Shown: piece by piece, positions 17,615-27,057 of the stretch
How positions within the stretch are numbered: the stretch's first letter is position 1
Layout of the letters: each line of letters starts with the position of its first letter
Assembly: GCA_002070605.1 (NCBI GenBank)
Contig: MWDO01000018.1
Span: 1-52,515, forward strand
DNA length: 52,515 bases
From: Spirochaetes bacterium ADurb.Bin133
GTDB taxonomy: Bacteria > Spirochaetota > GWE2-31-10 > MWDO01
Reading direction: 5' to 3'
The notes under the pieces: generated by a model
What the model was told of the DNA's origin: nothing
The model's input: only the letters and a program-made list of their open reading frames with translations
The model's database searches: none
Program-made: the position numbers and the translations under genes

Positions 17615-18709
17615 ATGACCGAAAGCAAGTTTTATTTTTCAGGCGAAAAAGACGTAGTTCTTATAGGCGTCAAACTTCCGGAAGACGATATAACGAGTAT
17701 AAACTACTCGTTGGAGGAATTGGCGCTTCTCGCTAAAACGTTAGGATTATCCGTAAAAGAATCCTTTTTACAAAATAAAGACAAAATAGAGTCAAATTAT
17801 TTTATTGGAAAGGGCAAACTGGAAGAAATCAAAGATTTTATCAAAAATAACGATATAAACGCGGTAATTTTTGACAGAGACCTATCGGGCATCCAAGAGA
17901 GAAATATCGAAAATCTTTTAGAAAAACCCGTTTTCAGCAGAACGGAAATTATTTTGGATATTTTTAACAAACGGGCGGTAACAAACGAAGCCAAATTACA
18001 AGTCAAACTCGCGTCGTTAGAATATATGTTTCCAAGACTACGAAACAGATGGGAACACTTTTCGAGAGTCGAAGGAGGAATCGGGCTTCGAGGAGGAGAA
18101 GGCGAAAAACAACTCGAACTTGACAAAAGAATGGTAAAAGAAGAGATTATTAAAATAAAAAAAAAGTTATTAAATGTGGATAAACAGGCTCAAAACAGAA
18201 GAAAACGCCGTCAAAACGAAAATCTGGTATCCATTGTCGGCTATACGAACGCAGGCAAATCGTCATTAATGAATCTATTATCTAAATCAAGTTTATTCGT
18301 AGAAGATATGCTGTTTGCGACGTTAGATTCTACAGTAAGAAAGGTCTATATTAACGACAATCTTTCGATTTTACTAAGCGATACGGTCGGATTCATTAGC
18401 AATCTTCCGCACAGTTTGGTCGTCTCTTTCAAATCGACTTTAGACGACGTCCTCGACTCAAAACTTTTACTTCACCTTATCGACGCCTCTTCGCCAAATA
18501 TGCAAAGTAATATAGAGTCTGTCGAGAAAGTCCTCGAAGAAATATCGGCTCGTCATATTCCCGCTTTAAAAGTCTATAATAAAATCGACCTACTGGAAAA
18601 CTTCAATAACGCTTTTAAATCATATTCGGACGGCGTCTGTATATCCGTTAAAAATAAATTTGGAATCGTCGAACTAAAAAATAAAATTTCAGATTTTTTC
18701 AATAACTAA
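17615..18709 (+). CDS. hflX: GTPase HflX
   Basis: Ribosome-associated GTPase thought to split or rescue stalled ribosomes under stress. The N-terminal HflX domain has the signature region RTEIILDIFNKRAVTNEAKL, then LRNRW and the glycine-rich RVEGGIGLRGGEGEKQLELD. The G domain shows G1 GYTNAGKSS, G3 DTVGF, and G4 NKID, with a short C-terminal end. The 364 residues are normal for the shorter bacterial form. It starts 1 base after the outer-membrane protein gene, so the two are cotranscribed, although they have no evident functional link. A gene-carrying mobile cassette is inserted right after its stop codon. Confidence 0.95.
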   Translation: MTESKFYFSGEKDVVLIGVKLPEDDITSINYSLEELALLAKTLGLSVKESFLQNKDKIESNYFIGKGKLEEIKDFIKNNDINAVIFDRDLSGIQERNIENLLEKPVFSRTEIILDIFNKRAVTNEAKLQVKLASLEYMFPRLRNRWEHFSRVEGGIGLRGGEGEKQLELDKRMVKEEIIKIKKKLLNVDKQAQNRRKRRQNENLVSIVGYTNAGKSSLMNLLSKSSLFVEDMLFATLDSTVRKVYINDNLSILLSDTVGFISNLPHSLVVSFKSTLDDVLDSKLLLHLIDASSPNMQSNIESVEKVLEEISARHIPALKVYNKIDLLENFNNAFKSYSDGVCISVKNKFGIVELKNKISDFFNN

Positions 18710-18710
18710 C

Positions 18711-19496
18711 GTATCCGCCCCGTCGGTTTTTACGTAGAGTAGACGTATTTGGGATAATTCTCGATTACGAGGGCGTATAATAGCTGTTTTCGAGCGTTGA
18801 TGTTTAACAGTTGTGTCATTTTATCCAAAAAGTCGTTTTTCAATTTATCAAGCTTCAATTTCTTACCAACAATCTTAAGGAATTCTTCCAACCCGTATTG
18901 AACGACGCCATTATAGAAAAACATTATAATATCTCGAACTGTTGAAGCCATACCGAATTCGTTATACAAAGAATGCCATCTTTTTATTCGAAGGTAGTCC
19001 GCTTCGCTGATTCTAAGATATTTATCCAACCTTTTATCGTCGGTATTGTCTATAACGGCATATTCGGAGCGGCAATTTCCGATTATTCTCTTCATTTTTG
19101 GGATTTTTTTATCAATAAGGCGAAACATAGTTTCAAATAACTCGCTAAACGTATTAATTTTAAATTCTTTTAGCAAAAAGTTTATAACATTGGTATTCAT
19201 AAATTCTGACACTATAAAGTGAAATAAATGTTTTTTGTTTTTCATAAAGTTTTCTCCTCTTTTCTTTAATATTTCTTTTATATATATAACAACTAAAAGT
19301 AGAAAACTCTTTACAAAAATTTGGATAAATTTTTAGAAAATGATAAATAATTTACTGATTAAAAAAAAATGACACATATGCGTCGATTTCATTTTAACGC
19401 GATAATTGTCGTCGCGCTTTTGGCTCATATGTGTCAATTTCTTTTCCACAAGAATTCATATGCGCCCATTTTTCTCTTCAAAAAACCGACCGGATA
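18711..19496 (-). mobile_element. Gene-carrying mobile insertion cassette, copy B (~786 bp)
   Basis: Left end GTATCCGCCCCGTCGGTTTT; right end AAAAAACCGACCGGATAT. Inside are the 171-aa gene (minus strand) with its promoter region, then an inward-facing pair TGACACATATGCGTCGAT (from 19370) and CATATGTGTCAATTT (to 19440) around a degenerate form of the ATTGTCG hairpin core seen at 9240-9270, and a further CATATGCGCC. It abuts the hflX stop codon. A clean 9-bp target duplication was not found, so the copy may be old or its ends may be slightly off. Confidence 0.83.
18730..19245 (-). CDS. Mobile-cassette protein, copy B (171 aa), RHH-like
   Basis: Paralogue of the proteins at 14227-14733 and 33447-33962, intact. 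It keeps both predicted strand-helix-helix units (FHFIVSEFMNTNVINFLLKE.. and YLRISEADYLRIKRWHSLYN..) and the C-terminal helix LLNINARKQLLYALVIENYP; three extra residues (YST) extend the C-terminus relative to copy A. The Shine-Dalgarno AGAGGAG lies 9-10 bases before the ATG. Upstream, the region with TTGTAAAG and TATATATA is shared by all copies and is probably its promoter. Function not established; a DNA-binding role is inference from the predicted fold. Confidence 0.85.
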   Translation of the reverse strand: MKNKKHLFHFIVSEFMNTNVINFLLKEFKINTFSELFETMFRLIDKKIPKMKRIIGNCRSEYAVIDNTDDKRLDKYLRISEADYLRIKRWHSLYNEFGMASTVRDIIMFFYNGVVQYGLEEFLKIVGKKLKLDKLKNDFLDKMTQLLNINARKQLLYALVIENYPKYVYST

Positions 19497-19533
19497 TAAT
19501 ACCGGACGCAATTTACTTGACGGCAACCGATAG

Positions 19534-19562
19534 TTGACTTTTTTTGTTTAATTGTTTAAAAT
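19534..19562 (+). promoter_or_regulatory. Promoter of the HerA-like ATPase gene
   Basis: TTGACT (19534-19539), 17-base spacer, TAAAAT (19557-19562). Transcription from about 19569 leaves a 130-base leader before the GTG at 19699. I see no known riboswitch in that leader; it has only short, weak pairings. Confidence 0.6.
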
Positions 19563-19698
19563 CAAAAACCAGGTTACGGCTTAGAGATATATTAAAACGG
19601 CAAAAGAGTTGGGGAGAGAAATTTCGATACCTAAAGGTCGTAAACTTTTATACGCGTAATAATCAGAGAAATAAAAAACAAAAAATTGGGGGAAAATA

Positions 19699-21165
19699 GT
19701 GGAAAATAACAACGGACTTTTGATCGCAAAAGGGGAGAAGGAGTGTTATCTTTTACCCAAGATGGCTAATAGACATGGATTAATAACCGGAGCGACCGGG
19801 ACGGGGAAGACCGTAACTTTGCAGGTATTGGCGGAACATTTTAGTTCTATTGGGACGCCGGTTTTCATGGCGGACGTGAAAGGGGATCTGGCCGGTATTA
19901 GCAAAGCCGGCGTCGATTCTCCTAAAATGCGAGAGAGGATTCAGAAACTCGGCTTGGACGGTTTTTCATTTGGCGGATTTCCGGTACAGTTTTGGGACGT
20001 TTTTGGCAAGCAGGGGCATCCGGTTAGGACTACGATTACCGAGATGGGACCGTTAATTATCAGCCGGCTGTTAAACCTAAACGATACCCAGACGGGCGTA
20101 TTAACTTTGGCGTTTAAGATCGCCGACGATAAAAATATGTTGCTGTTGGATCTTAAAGACCTTAAAGCTATGCTCCTTTATGTCGGAAACAACGCCAAAG
20201 AATTTATCAATACTTACGGGAATATCTCGCCGGCGAGCGTCGGGACTATCCAAAGAGGATTGATAACGCTCGAGGAGCAAGGGGGCGATATATTTTACGG
20301 AGAGCCCGCGCTGAATATCGACGATTTGATACAGACCGATTCCGACGGAAAAGGGGTTATTAATATTTTGGCGGCCGACAAACTCATGACTTCTCCGCGT
20401 ACATACTCGTCGTTTTTATTGTGGATACTATCCGAACTTTTTGAGAATCTGCCTGAAGTTGGAGATATGGATAAGCCAAAGTTGGTGTTTTTCTTCGACG
20501 AAGCGCATCTGTTGTTTAGCGACTCGCCGAAAGTTTTGCTGGAGAAAATCGAGCAGGTCGTCAGATTGATTCGATCAAAAGGGGTGGGAGTTTATTTTAT
20601 AACGCAAAATCCTATCGATATTCCTGAAAATATTCTCGGACAGTTGGGCAACAGAGTTCAACACGCTTTACGGGCGTATACTCCCAAAGACCAAAAAGCG
20701 GTAAAAGCGGCCGCCGAGACTTTTCGGACGAATCCGAAGATAAACGTTGAAACGGCGATTACCGAACTTGGGGTGGGCGAGGCGTTAGTATCGTTTTTGG
20801 AGGAGAAAGGCGCGCCGTCGATAGTCGAGAGAGCGTTTATACTGCCGCCAAGAAGCCGGATAGGATCGATTAGCGTCGACGAACGAAACGAGATTATCAA
20901 GAAGTCCGTCGTTTACGGCGCTTACGAAAAAACCGTCGATAGAGAGTCGGCTTATGAGATACTTAATAAAAAAAGCGTCGCCGACGCGGAGAATGAGGAG
21001 AATAAGGAGAAAGAAAAAAAGTCGGTTGAAAAGACAAAGAGCGCCCCGAAGAAAGAGGTAAACTATCTTGATAAAGCGTTGAAGATAGCAAATTCGCCTA
21101 TAGGGAAAACGATCGTTCGGGGCGTTCTCGGCTCGATATTCGGGAGTAGTAAAAAAAGGCGATAG
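19699..21165 (+). CDS. HerA-like ATPase, DUF853/YjgR family
   Basis: A 488-residue FtsK/HerA-superfamily ATPase of the DUF853 (E. coli YjgR) type. The N-terminus goes straight into [24 protein letters not shown] (Walker A GATGTGKT, residues ~31-38), followed by [13 protein letters not shown]. The Walker [14 protein letters not shown] and the sensor region [13 protein letters not shown] are clear. The C-terminal 60 residues are a charged, low-complexity linker ([17 protein letters not shown]) and a short tail. The start is a GTG with GGGGGAA just upstream. The family is a predicted DNA-pumping or remodelling ATPase without an established role. The LRR gene follows 4 bases later. Confidence 0.9.
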   Translation: MENNNGLLIAKGEKECYLLPKMANRHGLITGATGTGKTVTLQVLAEHFSSIGTPVFMADVKGDLAGISKAGVDSPKMRERIQKLGLDGFSFGGFPVQFWDVFGKQGHPVRTTITEMGPLIISRLLNLNDTQTGVLTLAFKIADDKNMLLLDLKDLKAMLLYVGNNAKEFINTYGNISPASVGTIQRGLITLEEQGGDIFYGEPALNIDDLIQTDSDGKGVINILAADKLMTSPRTYSSFLLWILSELFENLPEVGDMDKPKLVFFFDEAHLLFSDSPKVLLEKIEQVVRLIRSKGVGVYFITQNPIDIPENILGQLGNRVQHALRAYTPKDQKAVKAAAETFRTNPKINVETAITELGVGEALVSFLEEKGAPSIVERAFILPPRSRIGSISVDERNEIIKKSVVYGAYEKTVDRESAYEILNKKSVADAENEENKEKEKKSVEKTKSAPKKEVNYLDKALKIANSPIGKTIVRGVLGSIFGSSKKRR

Positions 21166-21169
21166 TACT

Positions 21170-23074
21170 TTGGAAATTATAAATTTTGAAAAAATAAAAG
21201 AAAAACTTATCGACGCTACTAACGAAGAAAAAATTAGGGAGTTGGATTTTTTAGCAGACGTTACCGTTCCAAATATGGTTCAGGATAGAGACGAGCGAAA
21301 TATAGAGTACGCTATGCCGTTTCTTGCCGCGTTGCTTTTCGACGGCGACGAAAAAGTTCGTATATCGGCTCTCCGGACAATTCGCGCCGCTCAGGGGGAT
21401 AATCAGGATATTTCATTAACTTTGCCGGCGATTTTTGATATTATTTCCCATAAAAACGATAAAACTCAATTGGAGTCTCTTTTTCTAATCAGAGACGCCG
21501 TTATGTCGCCCTTTAAAATGCCGGATATTACCGATTATCTTCCGATTTTAGAAAAAACGTTAAAATCTGAATATGAAGAAGCTAAATGGGCGGCGGCGGA
21601 TATTTTGACTTACTTCTTTGCAAAGAGCGGAAGATGGGATAAGGTTGCCGAACTTCTGCAGAATAGCGATAAAGATATAAGACAGGAAGCGGCTGGGACT
21701 CTAACTCGGCTTAACTGTAAAATCGATTCGGTTTATCCGGTTTTAAAAAAGATGCTGTCGGACGAATATGAAGAGGTGAGAATTGTCGCGGCGAGGACGA
21801 TAGTTTATAAATCCGAGAAAAAAGCGGACGTTATAAAAACTATCCCGGTCGTTATGAAAGAGCTGGATAATCAAAATGAAGAGAATAGAATTTACGCTTC
21901 GGATATTGTCTATCGCCTGATAAATATTTTTTTAAATAAAAACAGAAAAGATCCTTCGTTAAATGAGAAATTATGGGCTCCGATTGCCGGGATAATTCCG
22001 CATATAGAAAAACGTCTAGACGATTCCAATATCAAAGTTGTAGAAAATATTTCGAAGGCGCTTATACGATATTATTTATGCGGTAATCTAAACGATCAAG
22101 CGATCGAGTTGCTTAAAAATTCTACGCCGGAAAACCGGGACGTTCTTATAAAAAATATCGAACCGAAAGAAGTCCCAAAATCTTTAGAAATAAACGAATA
22201 TATTATAGAGTTACAGAGAGAAAAGTTGAGAGCGAGATTTAAGAAAAACGCCGAAGACGGAATCAAAGAGTTGAGATTAACCGGCGAGAGTTTCTCGGCA
22301 ATAAAACTTCTTGAAATTCCGGTGGAGGTTTGCGAAATATTATCGCTTAGGAAGCTCAACGTAACGCAGAATAATCTAAAGTACTTACCCGACGAGATCG
22401 GAAATTTGACTAATTTAGAAGCATTAACCGCGACATGCAACAAACTTGAAACTTTGCCGAGCGGTATCGGAAAGCTGGTCAATCTCAAAGATTTATGGCT
22501 CTACAAAAACGAACTGAAAACCGTTCCGAAAGAGATCGGAAATTTAAAAGAATTGAGATATCTACAATTGTCGTATAACAAAATCAAGTCGCTTCCCGAA
22601 GAAATAGGAGATTTATCGGGGCTTACCGATTTGGATTTGCGGGAGAATGCGCTTAAAAAGTTGCCGGATAATTTTATAAATTTAACAAATTTGCAACGTC
22701 TCGATTTGAGGGGGAATAATATCAGGAAATTCCCAAAAGGTATGGAAAAGTTGATAAGTCTGGAAAGTATTATGTTGAACGATAACGGATTAACCGAGGT
22801 TCCGGAATTCATATTTAAACTTCCTAAATTGAAATATCTTGGTTTTTCAGATAATAATTTGGAAGAATTTCCTTTAGAATTGACAGATTTAACGGAACTC
22901 GAAACTCTTGAGATGAGAAATAATTTTATTAAAACAATTCCTTCTGAAATTAAGAAACTATATAATCTTCGAACGTTAGATTTGGTTAACAACCGGCTTG
23001 TAAGCGTTCCGGAAGAACTAAAAAATATGAGAAATCTAAAGTTCTTACATCTATATCCGTATAAAGAGAAGTAA
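21170..23074 (+). CDS. HEAT-like plus leucine-rich-repeat protein
   Basis: A 634-residue cytoplasmic scaffold without signal peptide or membrane segment. Residues about 25-330 are HEAT/armadillo-type helical pairs (DGDEKVRISALRTIRAA, NSDKDIRQEAAGTLTRL, SDEYEEVRIVAARTIV). Residues about 365-630 are 11-12 leucine-rich repeats of the 23-residue LPxEIGxLxNLxxLxLxxNxL type common in Leptospira and plant-like bacterial LRR proteins. The start is TTG at 21170 with AAGG about 10 bases before it. It lies 4 bases after the HerA-like gene and 6 before a small gene, so they form an operon. A protein-binding role is inferred; the partner is unknown. Confidence 0.88.
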   Translation: MEIINFEKIKEKLIDATNEEKIRELDFLADVTVPNMVQDRDERNIEYAMPFLAALLFDGDEKVRISALRTIRAAQGDNQDISLTLPAIFDIISHKNDKTQLESLFLIRDAVMSPFKMPDITDYLPILEKTLKSEYEEAKWAAADILTYFFAKSGRWDKVAELLQNSDKDIRQEAAGTLTRLNCKIDSVYPVLKKMLSDEYEEVRIVAARTIVYKSEKKADVIKTIPVVMKELDNQNEENRIYASDIVYRLINIFLNKNRKDPSLNEKLWAPIAGIIPHIEKRLDDSNIKVVENISKALIRYYLCGNLNDQAIELLKNSTPENRDVLIKNIEPKEVPKSLEINEYIIELQREKLRARFKKNAEDGIKELRLTGESFSAIKLLEIPVEVCEILSLRKLNVTQNNLKYLPDEIGNLTNLEALTATCNKLETLPSGIGKLVNLKDLWLYKNELKTVPKEIGNLKELRYLQLSYNKIKSLPEEIGDLSGLTDLDLRENALKKLPDNFINLTNLQRLDLRGNNIRKFPKGMEKLISLESIMLNDNGLTEVPEFIFKLPKLKYLGFSDNNLEEFPLELTDLTELETLEMRNNFIKTIPSEIKKLYNLRTLDLVNNRLVSVPEELKNMRNLKFLHLYPYKEK

Positions 23075-23080
23075 AAATTT

Positions 23081-23443
23081 ATGACCGGCGATTATTCGGA
23101 TATTTTAGCGTCCATCAAAATCGGCGAGATAGCGACTTTTAAAATATATAACTCTCCGTATAGATTAAAAGGCGTCGCGTTGAAGTTGTATAATCGGAAC
23201 GACAAGACGTATATTAAAATATATTCGCTTTTTCTCAGAAAAGAGATTATTTACCGCCTGACAAAAGATATGGAATTGATTAGTCTGAAAAAAAAGTCGA
23301 AAAATAAAAATATCAAAATTTATCATGAAGAGGCGTTTTACGGCGATGATGAAATCAAACCGCCTAATCCTTATAAGGACACGCTATGGTTTTTGCTAAA
23401 TTTAAAGGGACTTATTATGCGATCGATCCGACAAAGGCGGTAG
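23081..23443 (+). CDS. Hypothetical protein, 120 aa, overlapping the next small gene
   Basis: Not recognised. A small soluble protein, beta-rich in its first 70 residues (IGEIATFKIYNSPYRLKGVA, YIKIYSLFLRKEIIYRL), then a lysine-rich linker. It starts 6 bases after the LRR gene. The last 19 codons (from LWFLLN) overlap the next small gene in another frame; that tail looks less natural than the overlapping frame, so either the genes truly overlap by 58 bases or a single frameshift has split one longer gene. Confidence 0.6.
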   Translation: MTGDYSDILASIKIGEIATFKIYNSPYRLKGVALKLYNRNDKTYIKIYSLFLRKEIIYRLTKDMELISLKKKSKNKNIKIYHEEAFYGDDEIKPPNPYKDTLWFLLNLKGLIMRSIRQRR

Positions 23444-23580
23444 AAAAACTTGGCGTAAAAAAACTTATTTTTCAAAGAAGTTTAAAAGAGCGCGTTAAAC
23501 TTTATACTGCCGCGCCCGCTCATATTTTCAAAATTCCGACCTACGACTCTGAAAAAAAGATTTTAGGAACAATTTACTAA
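23386..23580 (+). CDS. Small protein, 64 aa, overlapping the preceding gene
   Basis: Not recognised. It reads FAKFKGTYYAIDPTKAVEKL, then a basic segment and KIPTYDSEKKILGTIY, a compact and well-formed sequence. It begins at an ATG inside the end of the 120-aa gene (58-base overlap, different frame) and has AAGGA 6 bases before it, so independent, coupled translation is possible. Alternatively it is the true C-terminal end of the 120-aa protein separated by a frameshift. Comparison with relatives would decide. Confidence 0.55.
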   Translation: MVFAKFKGTYYAIDPTKAVEKLGVKKLIFQRSLKERVKLYTAAPAHIFKIPTYDSEKKILGTIY

Positions 23581-23642
23581 AAATATTGAAAAATATTAAA
23601 ATTATTATTATATTGAGCGTTTAAAGAGAGTAAGAGGATAAT

Positions 23643-24881
23643 ATGATAAGCGCCGGATTTATTGCTATCGGAACTGAGATTTTGCTTGGAAATATTTACG
23701 ATACCACGACGAATTTTCTTGCCAAAAAATTAAAAGAGATCGGCGTCGTTTTACAAAAAAGCGTAGCGGTTCGCGACGACGTCTCTTCAATAGTCGGCGC
23801 TTTGAAGTATTGCGAAGACACCGATATAGTCTTTCTATCCGGCGGGCTTGGACCTACCGACGACGATATTACCAGAGAGGCGTGCGCCGAATATTTAGGA
23901 ACTAAATTAATATTTGACGAAGCGCTATGGAGTAAAATCAAATTATATTTTAATAGGATCAACAGGAAAATAGCCGAGTCAAACAAAAAGCAGGCGACGA
24001 CTTTTGCCGGAGCGGAAAGCATTGATAATCTAAACGGGACGGCTCCCGGAATATTTTATAAAAAAGAGAAGACTTTATATTTCTTATTACCGGGACCGCC
24101 GAGAGAAAATATCCCGATGGTAAATTCTTTCGTTGTAAATAAGCTGTCCCAAATGAATATGATAAAGGGAAGTTTTTTTGAAAAAATATTCAGACTATAC
24201 AATATCGGAGAGAGCGATATAGCCGACATATTTAAAGATATAAAATTTGACGGATTTGATATCGGATATTATTTCAATAAAGAGGGGTGGGTTGAGATAC
24301 ATATTACCGGAATGTTTGAAAATCAGGAAAAAGTAGATTTAATTTCTCTGCCCGTCGTCAGAAAAGTTATAGATATATTTAACAAAAACGGTATATTTTG
24401 GACTGAAGATAAGCCGTTGTCAAGCATAGCGTATTCGTTGTTGAAAAATAAAAATTTGACAATTTCTTTTGCGGAATCAATGACGGGCGGATCGCTATCC
24501 GGAGATATGGTATCAAATCCGGGAGTATCCGAATTCTTCAAAGGCTCCGTAGTAGCTTATACAAACGAGATAAAAACAAAATTATTAGGAGTTAAATCCG
24601 AAACTTTAACAAAATTTGGCTCGGTATCGCCTCAAACCGCCGAAGAGATGGTCAAAGGATTAAAACCCATATTTAATACAAATATTGCGGCGTCGATAAC
24701 GGGAGTAGCCGCGTCTGAGTCCGAATCGGACGACAAGCCCGTCGGTCTGGTCTATTTTGGATTTATATTTGAGAATGAAACGATAGTAAAAAGAGAAAAT
24801 TTTACCGGAAGCAGAGAACGAATAATACAAAGAGCGAAAAATTATGTTTTTATAGAGATACTTAAGAGATATTTGTTTTAA
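23643..24881 (+). CDS. cinA: CinA-family protein (MoCF-like domain + NMN amidohydrolase domain)
   Basis: Competence/damage-inducible CinA type. The N-terminal half (to about residue 170) is the MoCF-like domain, with AGFIAIGTEILLGN, LSGGLGPTDDD and LLPGPPREN; in relatives it hydrolyses ADP-ribose-type dinucleotides. The C-terminal half is the nicotinamide-nucleotide amidase domain with SFAESMTGGSLSGDM, FKGSVVAYTNEIK and ASITGVA. It therefore probably acts in pyridine nucleotide recycling. The 412 residues are normal for the full two-domain form. AGAGGA lies 5 bases before the ATG. It converges on the spoIID-like gene 12 bases away, with no recA or other competence gene next to it. Confidence 0.95.
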   Translation: MISAGFIAIGTEILLGNIYDTTTNFLAKKLKEIGVVLQKSVAVRDDVSSIVGALKYCEDTDIVFLSGGLGPTDDDITREACAEYLGTKLIFDEALWSKIKLYFNRINRKIAESNKKQATTFAGAESIDNLNGTAPGIFYKKEKTLYFLLPGPPRENIPMVNSFVVNKLSQMNMIKGSFFEKIFRLYNIGESDIADIFKDIKFDGFDIGYYFNKEGWVEIHITGMFENQEKVDLISLPVVRKVIDIFNKNGIFWTEDKPLSSIAYSLLKNKNLTISFAESMTGGSLSGDMVSNPGVSEFFKGSVVAYTNEIKTKLLGVKSETLTKFGSVSPQTAEEMVKGLKPIFNTNIAASITGVAASESESDDKPVGLVYFGFIFENETIVKRENFTGSRERIIQRAKNYVFIEILKRYLF

Positions 24882-24893
24882 GGCGAAAAAACT

Positions 24894-26042
24894 TTAATAG
24901 TATCCCAGCTCCGTATTTGGATAGTAAAACTCAATTATATCTTTATAGTCAAAATTCTGCTTAGCCATTGAGTTTGCCCCCCATTGGCTCATACCGACTC
25001 CGTGACCGTAGCCGTAGCCGTTAAATATGATTTTATCGTCAAGAATCTCAATTTTAAAAGTTTCGCTTTTTAATTTTGCATAACCGACGGTTTTTCTGAA
25101 TAATTTAGAGTTGTATTCGGCGTTGTCAATTTTTATTTTGTCCGCATAACCCGAATCGTTGAAAGAAATAGCGTCGTATGAAAGATTAGAATCGGTCTTA
25201 AACAGAGTTTTATATTGATCCATCGATAGGTCGTAAGTCCAGTTATATCCCGGCGAATCTATTGAATAAGGATCGTCTTTCGCCGCAAGGTAAGGATAAT
25301 CGGAATTTTTGCCGAAATATTCCAGCCCGCTTTTCAGTTTGCCGCCGGAATTACTGTGAAAATACGCGATTATCGGTTCGTCGTTGTAAGTTATTATTTT
25401 GCCCTCGGTGCTTTTAACTGCCGAAAAAATATTTTTCAGGTATTTATCCTCTACGTTATTAAAACCTTTATAAACCTGATAGTTTGTCGAGTCGTCGACG
25501 TCGAAATTATTGTCGACATTTTTTCTTAAAAAGTAGATCGAATAGGTTCGCGCTATGACAGCTTGAGCTTTCATCGCCTCAATTTTAAAAGTCGCCGGTA
25601 TCTCCGACGGCAAAACCGATAAAAGATAAGTTTCTATCGGTATAGAATTGATAACTGTAATCGAGCTTTCGGGATATATTGTAATAGTCCCAAAGTAAAA
25701 TCTGTCGTTTATTTTTATCATTTTGTTTTTTTCCGAAAAAACCGAAATCGGCGAAAGCGCTTTTTTATCGTTTATATAAGTATATTCGCCGTTTTTAATA
25801 ATTGTCGCCTCCTTAGTTTTTTTATCAAAAACCAGCGGCTCTTTAGTGATAAAATCAACAAATTTTATATCTTTTCTAATAGGAATATTTATAATAGAGT
25901 TTAAATCTTTCAATTTTACTCTTATTTCGTAAGATTTGCTTGTTTTATCGCTATAACACTCAATTTTTGTTTTACATGAAAAACAAAAATGCGCTAACAA
26001 CAGTATTGAAATAAGACGGAAAAATAGAATTTTATAATTCAT
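24894..26042 (-). CDS. SpoIID/LytB-domain lipoprotein
   Basis: Predicted cell-wall-acting protein anchored as a lipoprotein: MNYKILFFRLISILLLAHFCFSC ends in the lipobox FSC. The SpoIID domain starts near NSIPIETYLLSVLPSEIP and includes the segment EAMKAQAVIARTYSIYF with the catalytic Glu/Gln-rich helix, YFHSNSGG and the C-terminal GYGHGVGMSQWGA signature. In sporulating relatives SpoIID is a lytic transglycosylase removing glycan from denuded peptidoglycan; no sporulation genes are visible here, so a general glycan-processing role is more likely. It overlaps the start of ruvB by 11 bases, so it is the last gene of the ruvA-ruvB operon. Confidence 0.9.
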   Translation of the reverse strand: MNYKILFFRLISILLLAHFCFSCKTKIECYSDKTSKSYEIRVKLKDLNSIINIPIRKDIKFVDFITKEPLVFDKKTKEATIIKNGEYTYINDKKALSPISVFSEKNKMIKINDRFYFGTITIYPESSITVINSIPIETYLLSVLPSEIPATFKIEAMKAQAVIARTYSIYFLRKNVDNNFDVDDSTNYQVYKGFNNVEDKYLKNIFSAVKSTEGKIITYNDEPIIAYFHSNSGGKLKSGLEYFGKNSDYPYLAAKDDPYSIDSPGYNWTYDLSMDQYKTLFKTDSNLSYDAISFNDSGYADKIKIDNAEYNSKLFRKTVGYAKLKSETFKIEILDDKIIFNGYGYGHGVGMSQWGANSMAKQNFDYKDIIEFYYPNTELGYY

Positions 26043-27057
26043 CTGAAAATAAAGTCTCCTCTTTAACTATATAATCGAGTCCCAAATGAAGGTAAGCTTT
26101 TTTTGTCGCCACTCTTCCTCTCGAAGTTCTTTTGATAAAACCAAGTTGTATGAGATACGGTTCGTACACCTCCTCTATAGTATCGGGATCTTCCCCCAAA
26201 GATATAGCTAAAGTTTTGGCGCCGACCGGTCCCCCTTCGTAGTTTTCAATCATCGTTTTTAAAAGTCTTATATCGATTTTATTTAGACCGAGATTGTCGA
26301 TATTTAGCCTATTTAGAGAAGATTTTGTTATTTCTTCGCTTATTTTACCTATACCTTCGATTTGAGCAAAATCTCTCACTCTTTTTAATAATCTGTTGGC
26401 GACTCTTGGAGTGCCTCTGGAGCATTCTGAAAGCGCGTCCGCCGCTTTGTCGTCTATCGTTATCCCCAGAATATTACCCGATCTTTTTAGTATTTTTTTC
26501 ATATCATTTTTATCGTAATAATCGAGATTTTCGTTAATGCCAAACCTTCCGCGAAGCGGCGAAGATATCATCCCCGATCTGGTCGTTGCCCCTATAAGAG
26601 TAAAAGGTTCGATATTGATCTTTAGACTTTTCGCGGAAGGACCTTGTCCTATAATAACGTCGATTGAGAAATCTTCCATTGCAGAATATAAAATTTCTTC
26701 TATATTTCTTCTAAGACGATGTATCTCGTCGATGAAAAAGACGTCTCCCTTTTCAATATCCGTTAAAATCGCCGCTATGTCGCCGGATTTTTCCAAAACG
26801 GGAGCGCTGGTCGATTTGAAATTTACATTCATTTCATTTGCGATAACAGAAGCCAAAGTTGTCTTGCCCAAGCCGGGGGGACCGGATAAAAGTATGTGAT
26901 CCAGCGGTTCTTTTCTCCTTTTTGCCGCTTCGATGTAAACTTTGAGGTTGGAGATAAAACTATCCTGTCCGATAAATTCTTTAAGAAATTTTGGTCTTAA
27001 CGACTGTTCGTATTCGTCGTCCCGGCCGAATTCAATATTAGTTATATCGTTTGTCAT
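26032..27057 (-). CDS. ruvB: Holliday junction branch migration ATPase RuvB
   Basis: Motor of the RuvAB complex that moves Holliday junctions during recombination repair. The 341 residues are full length. Marks: RPKFLKEFIGQ, Walker A GPPGLGKTT, Walker B FFIDEIHRL, sensor GATTRSGMISSPLRGRFG, the arginine-finger region RGTPRVANRLLKRVRDF, and the C-terminal winged helix (EPYLIQLGFIKRTSRGRVAT). Its start overlaps the end of ruvA by 4 bases, and its end overlaps the spoIID-like gene by 11. ruvC is not present in the window. Confidence 0.98.
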   Translation of the reverse strand: MTNDITNIEFGRDDEYEQSLRPKFLKEFIGQDSFISNLKVYIEAAKRRKEPLDHILLSGPPGLGKTTLASVIANEMNVNFKSTSAPVLEKSGDIAAILTDIEKGDVFFIDEIHRLRRNIEEILYSAMEDFSIDVIIGQGPSAKSLKINIEPFTLIGATTRSGMISSPLRGRFGINENLDYYDKNDMKKILKRSGNILGITIDDKAADALSECSRGTPRVANRLLKRVRDFAQIEGIGKISEEITKSSLNRLNIDNLGLNKIDIRLLKTMIENYEGGPVGAKTLAISLGEDPDTIEEVYEPYLIQLGFIKRTSRGRVATKKAYLHLGLDYIVKEETLFSDEL

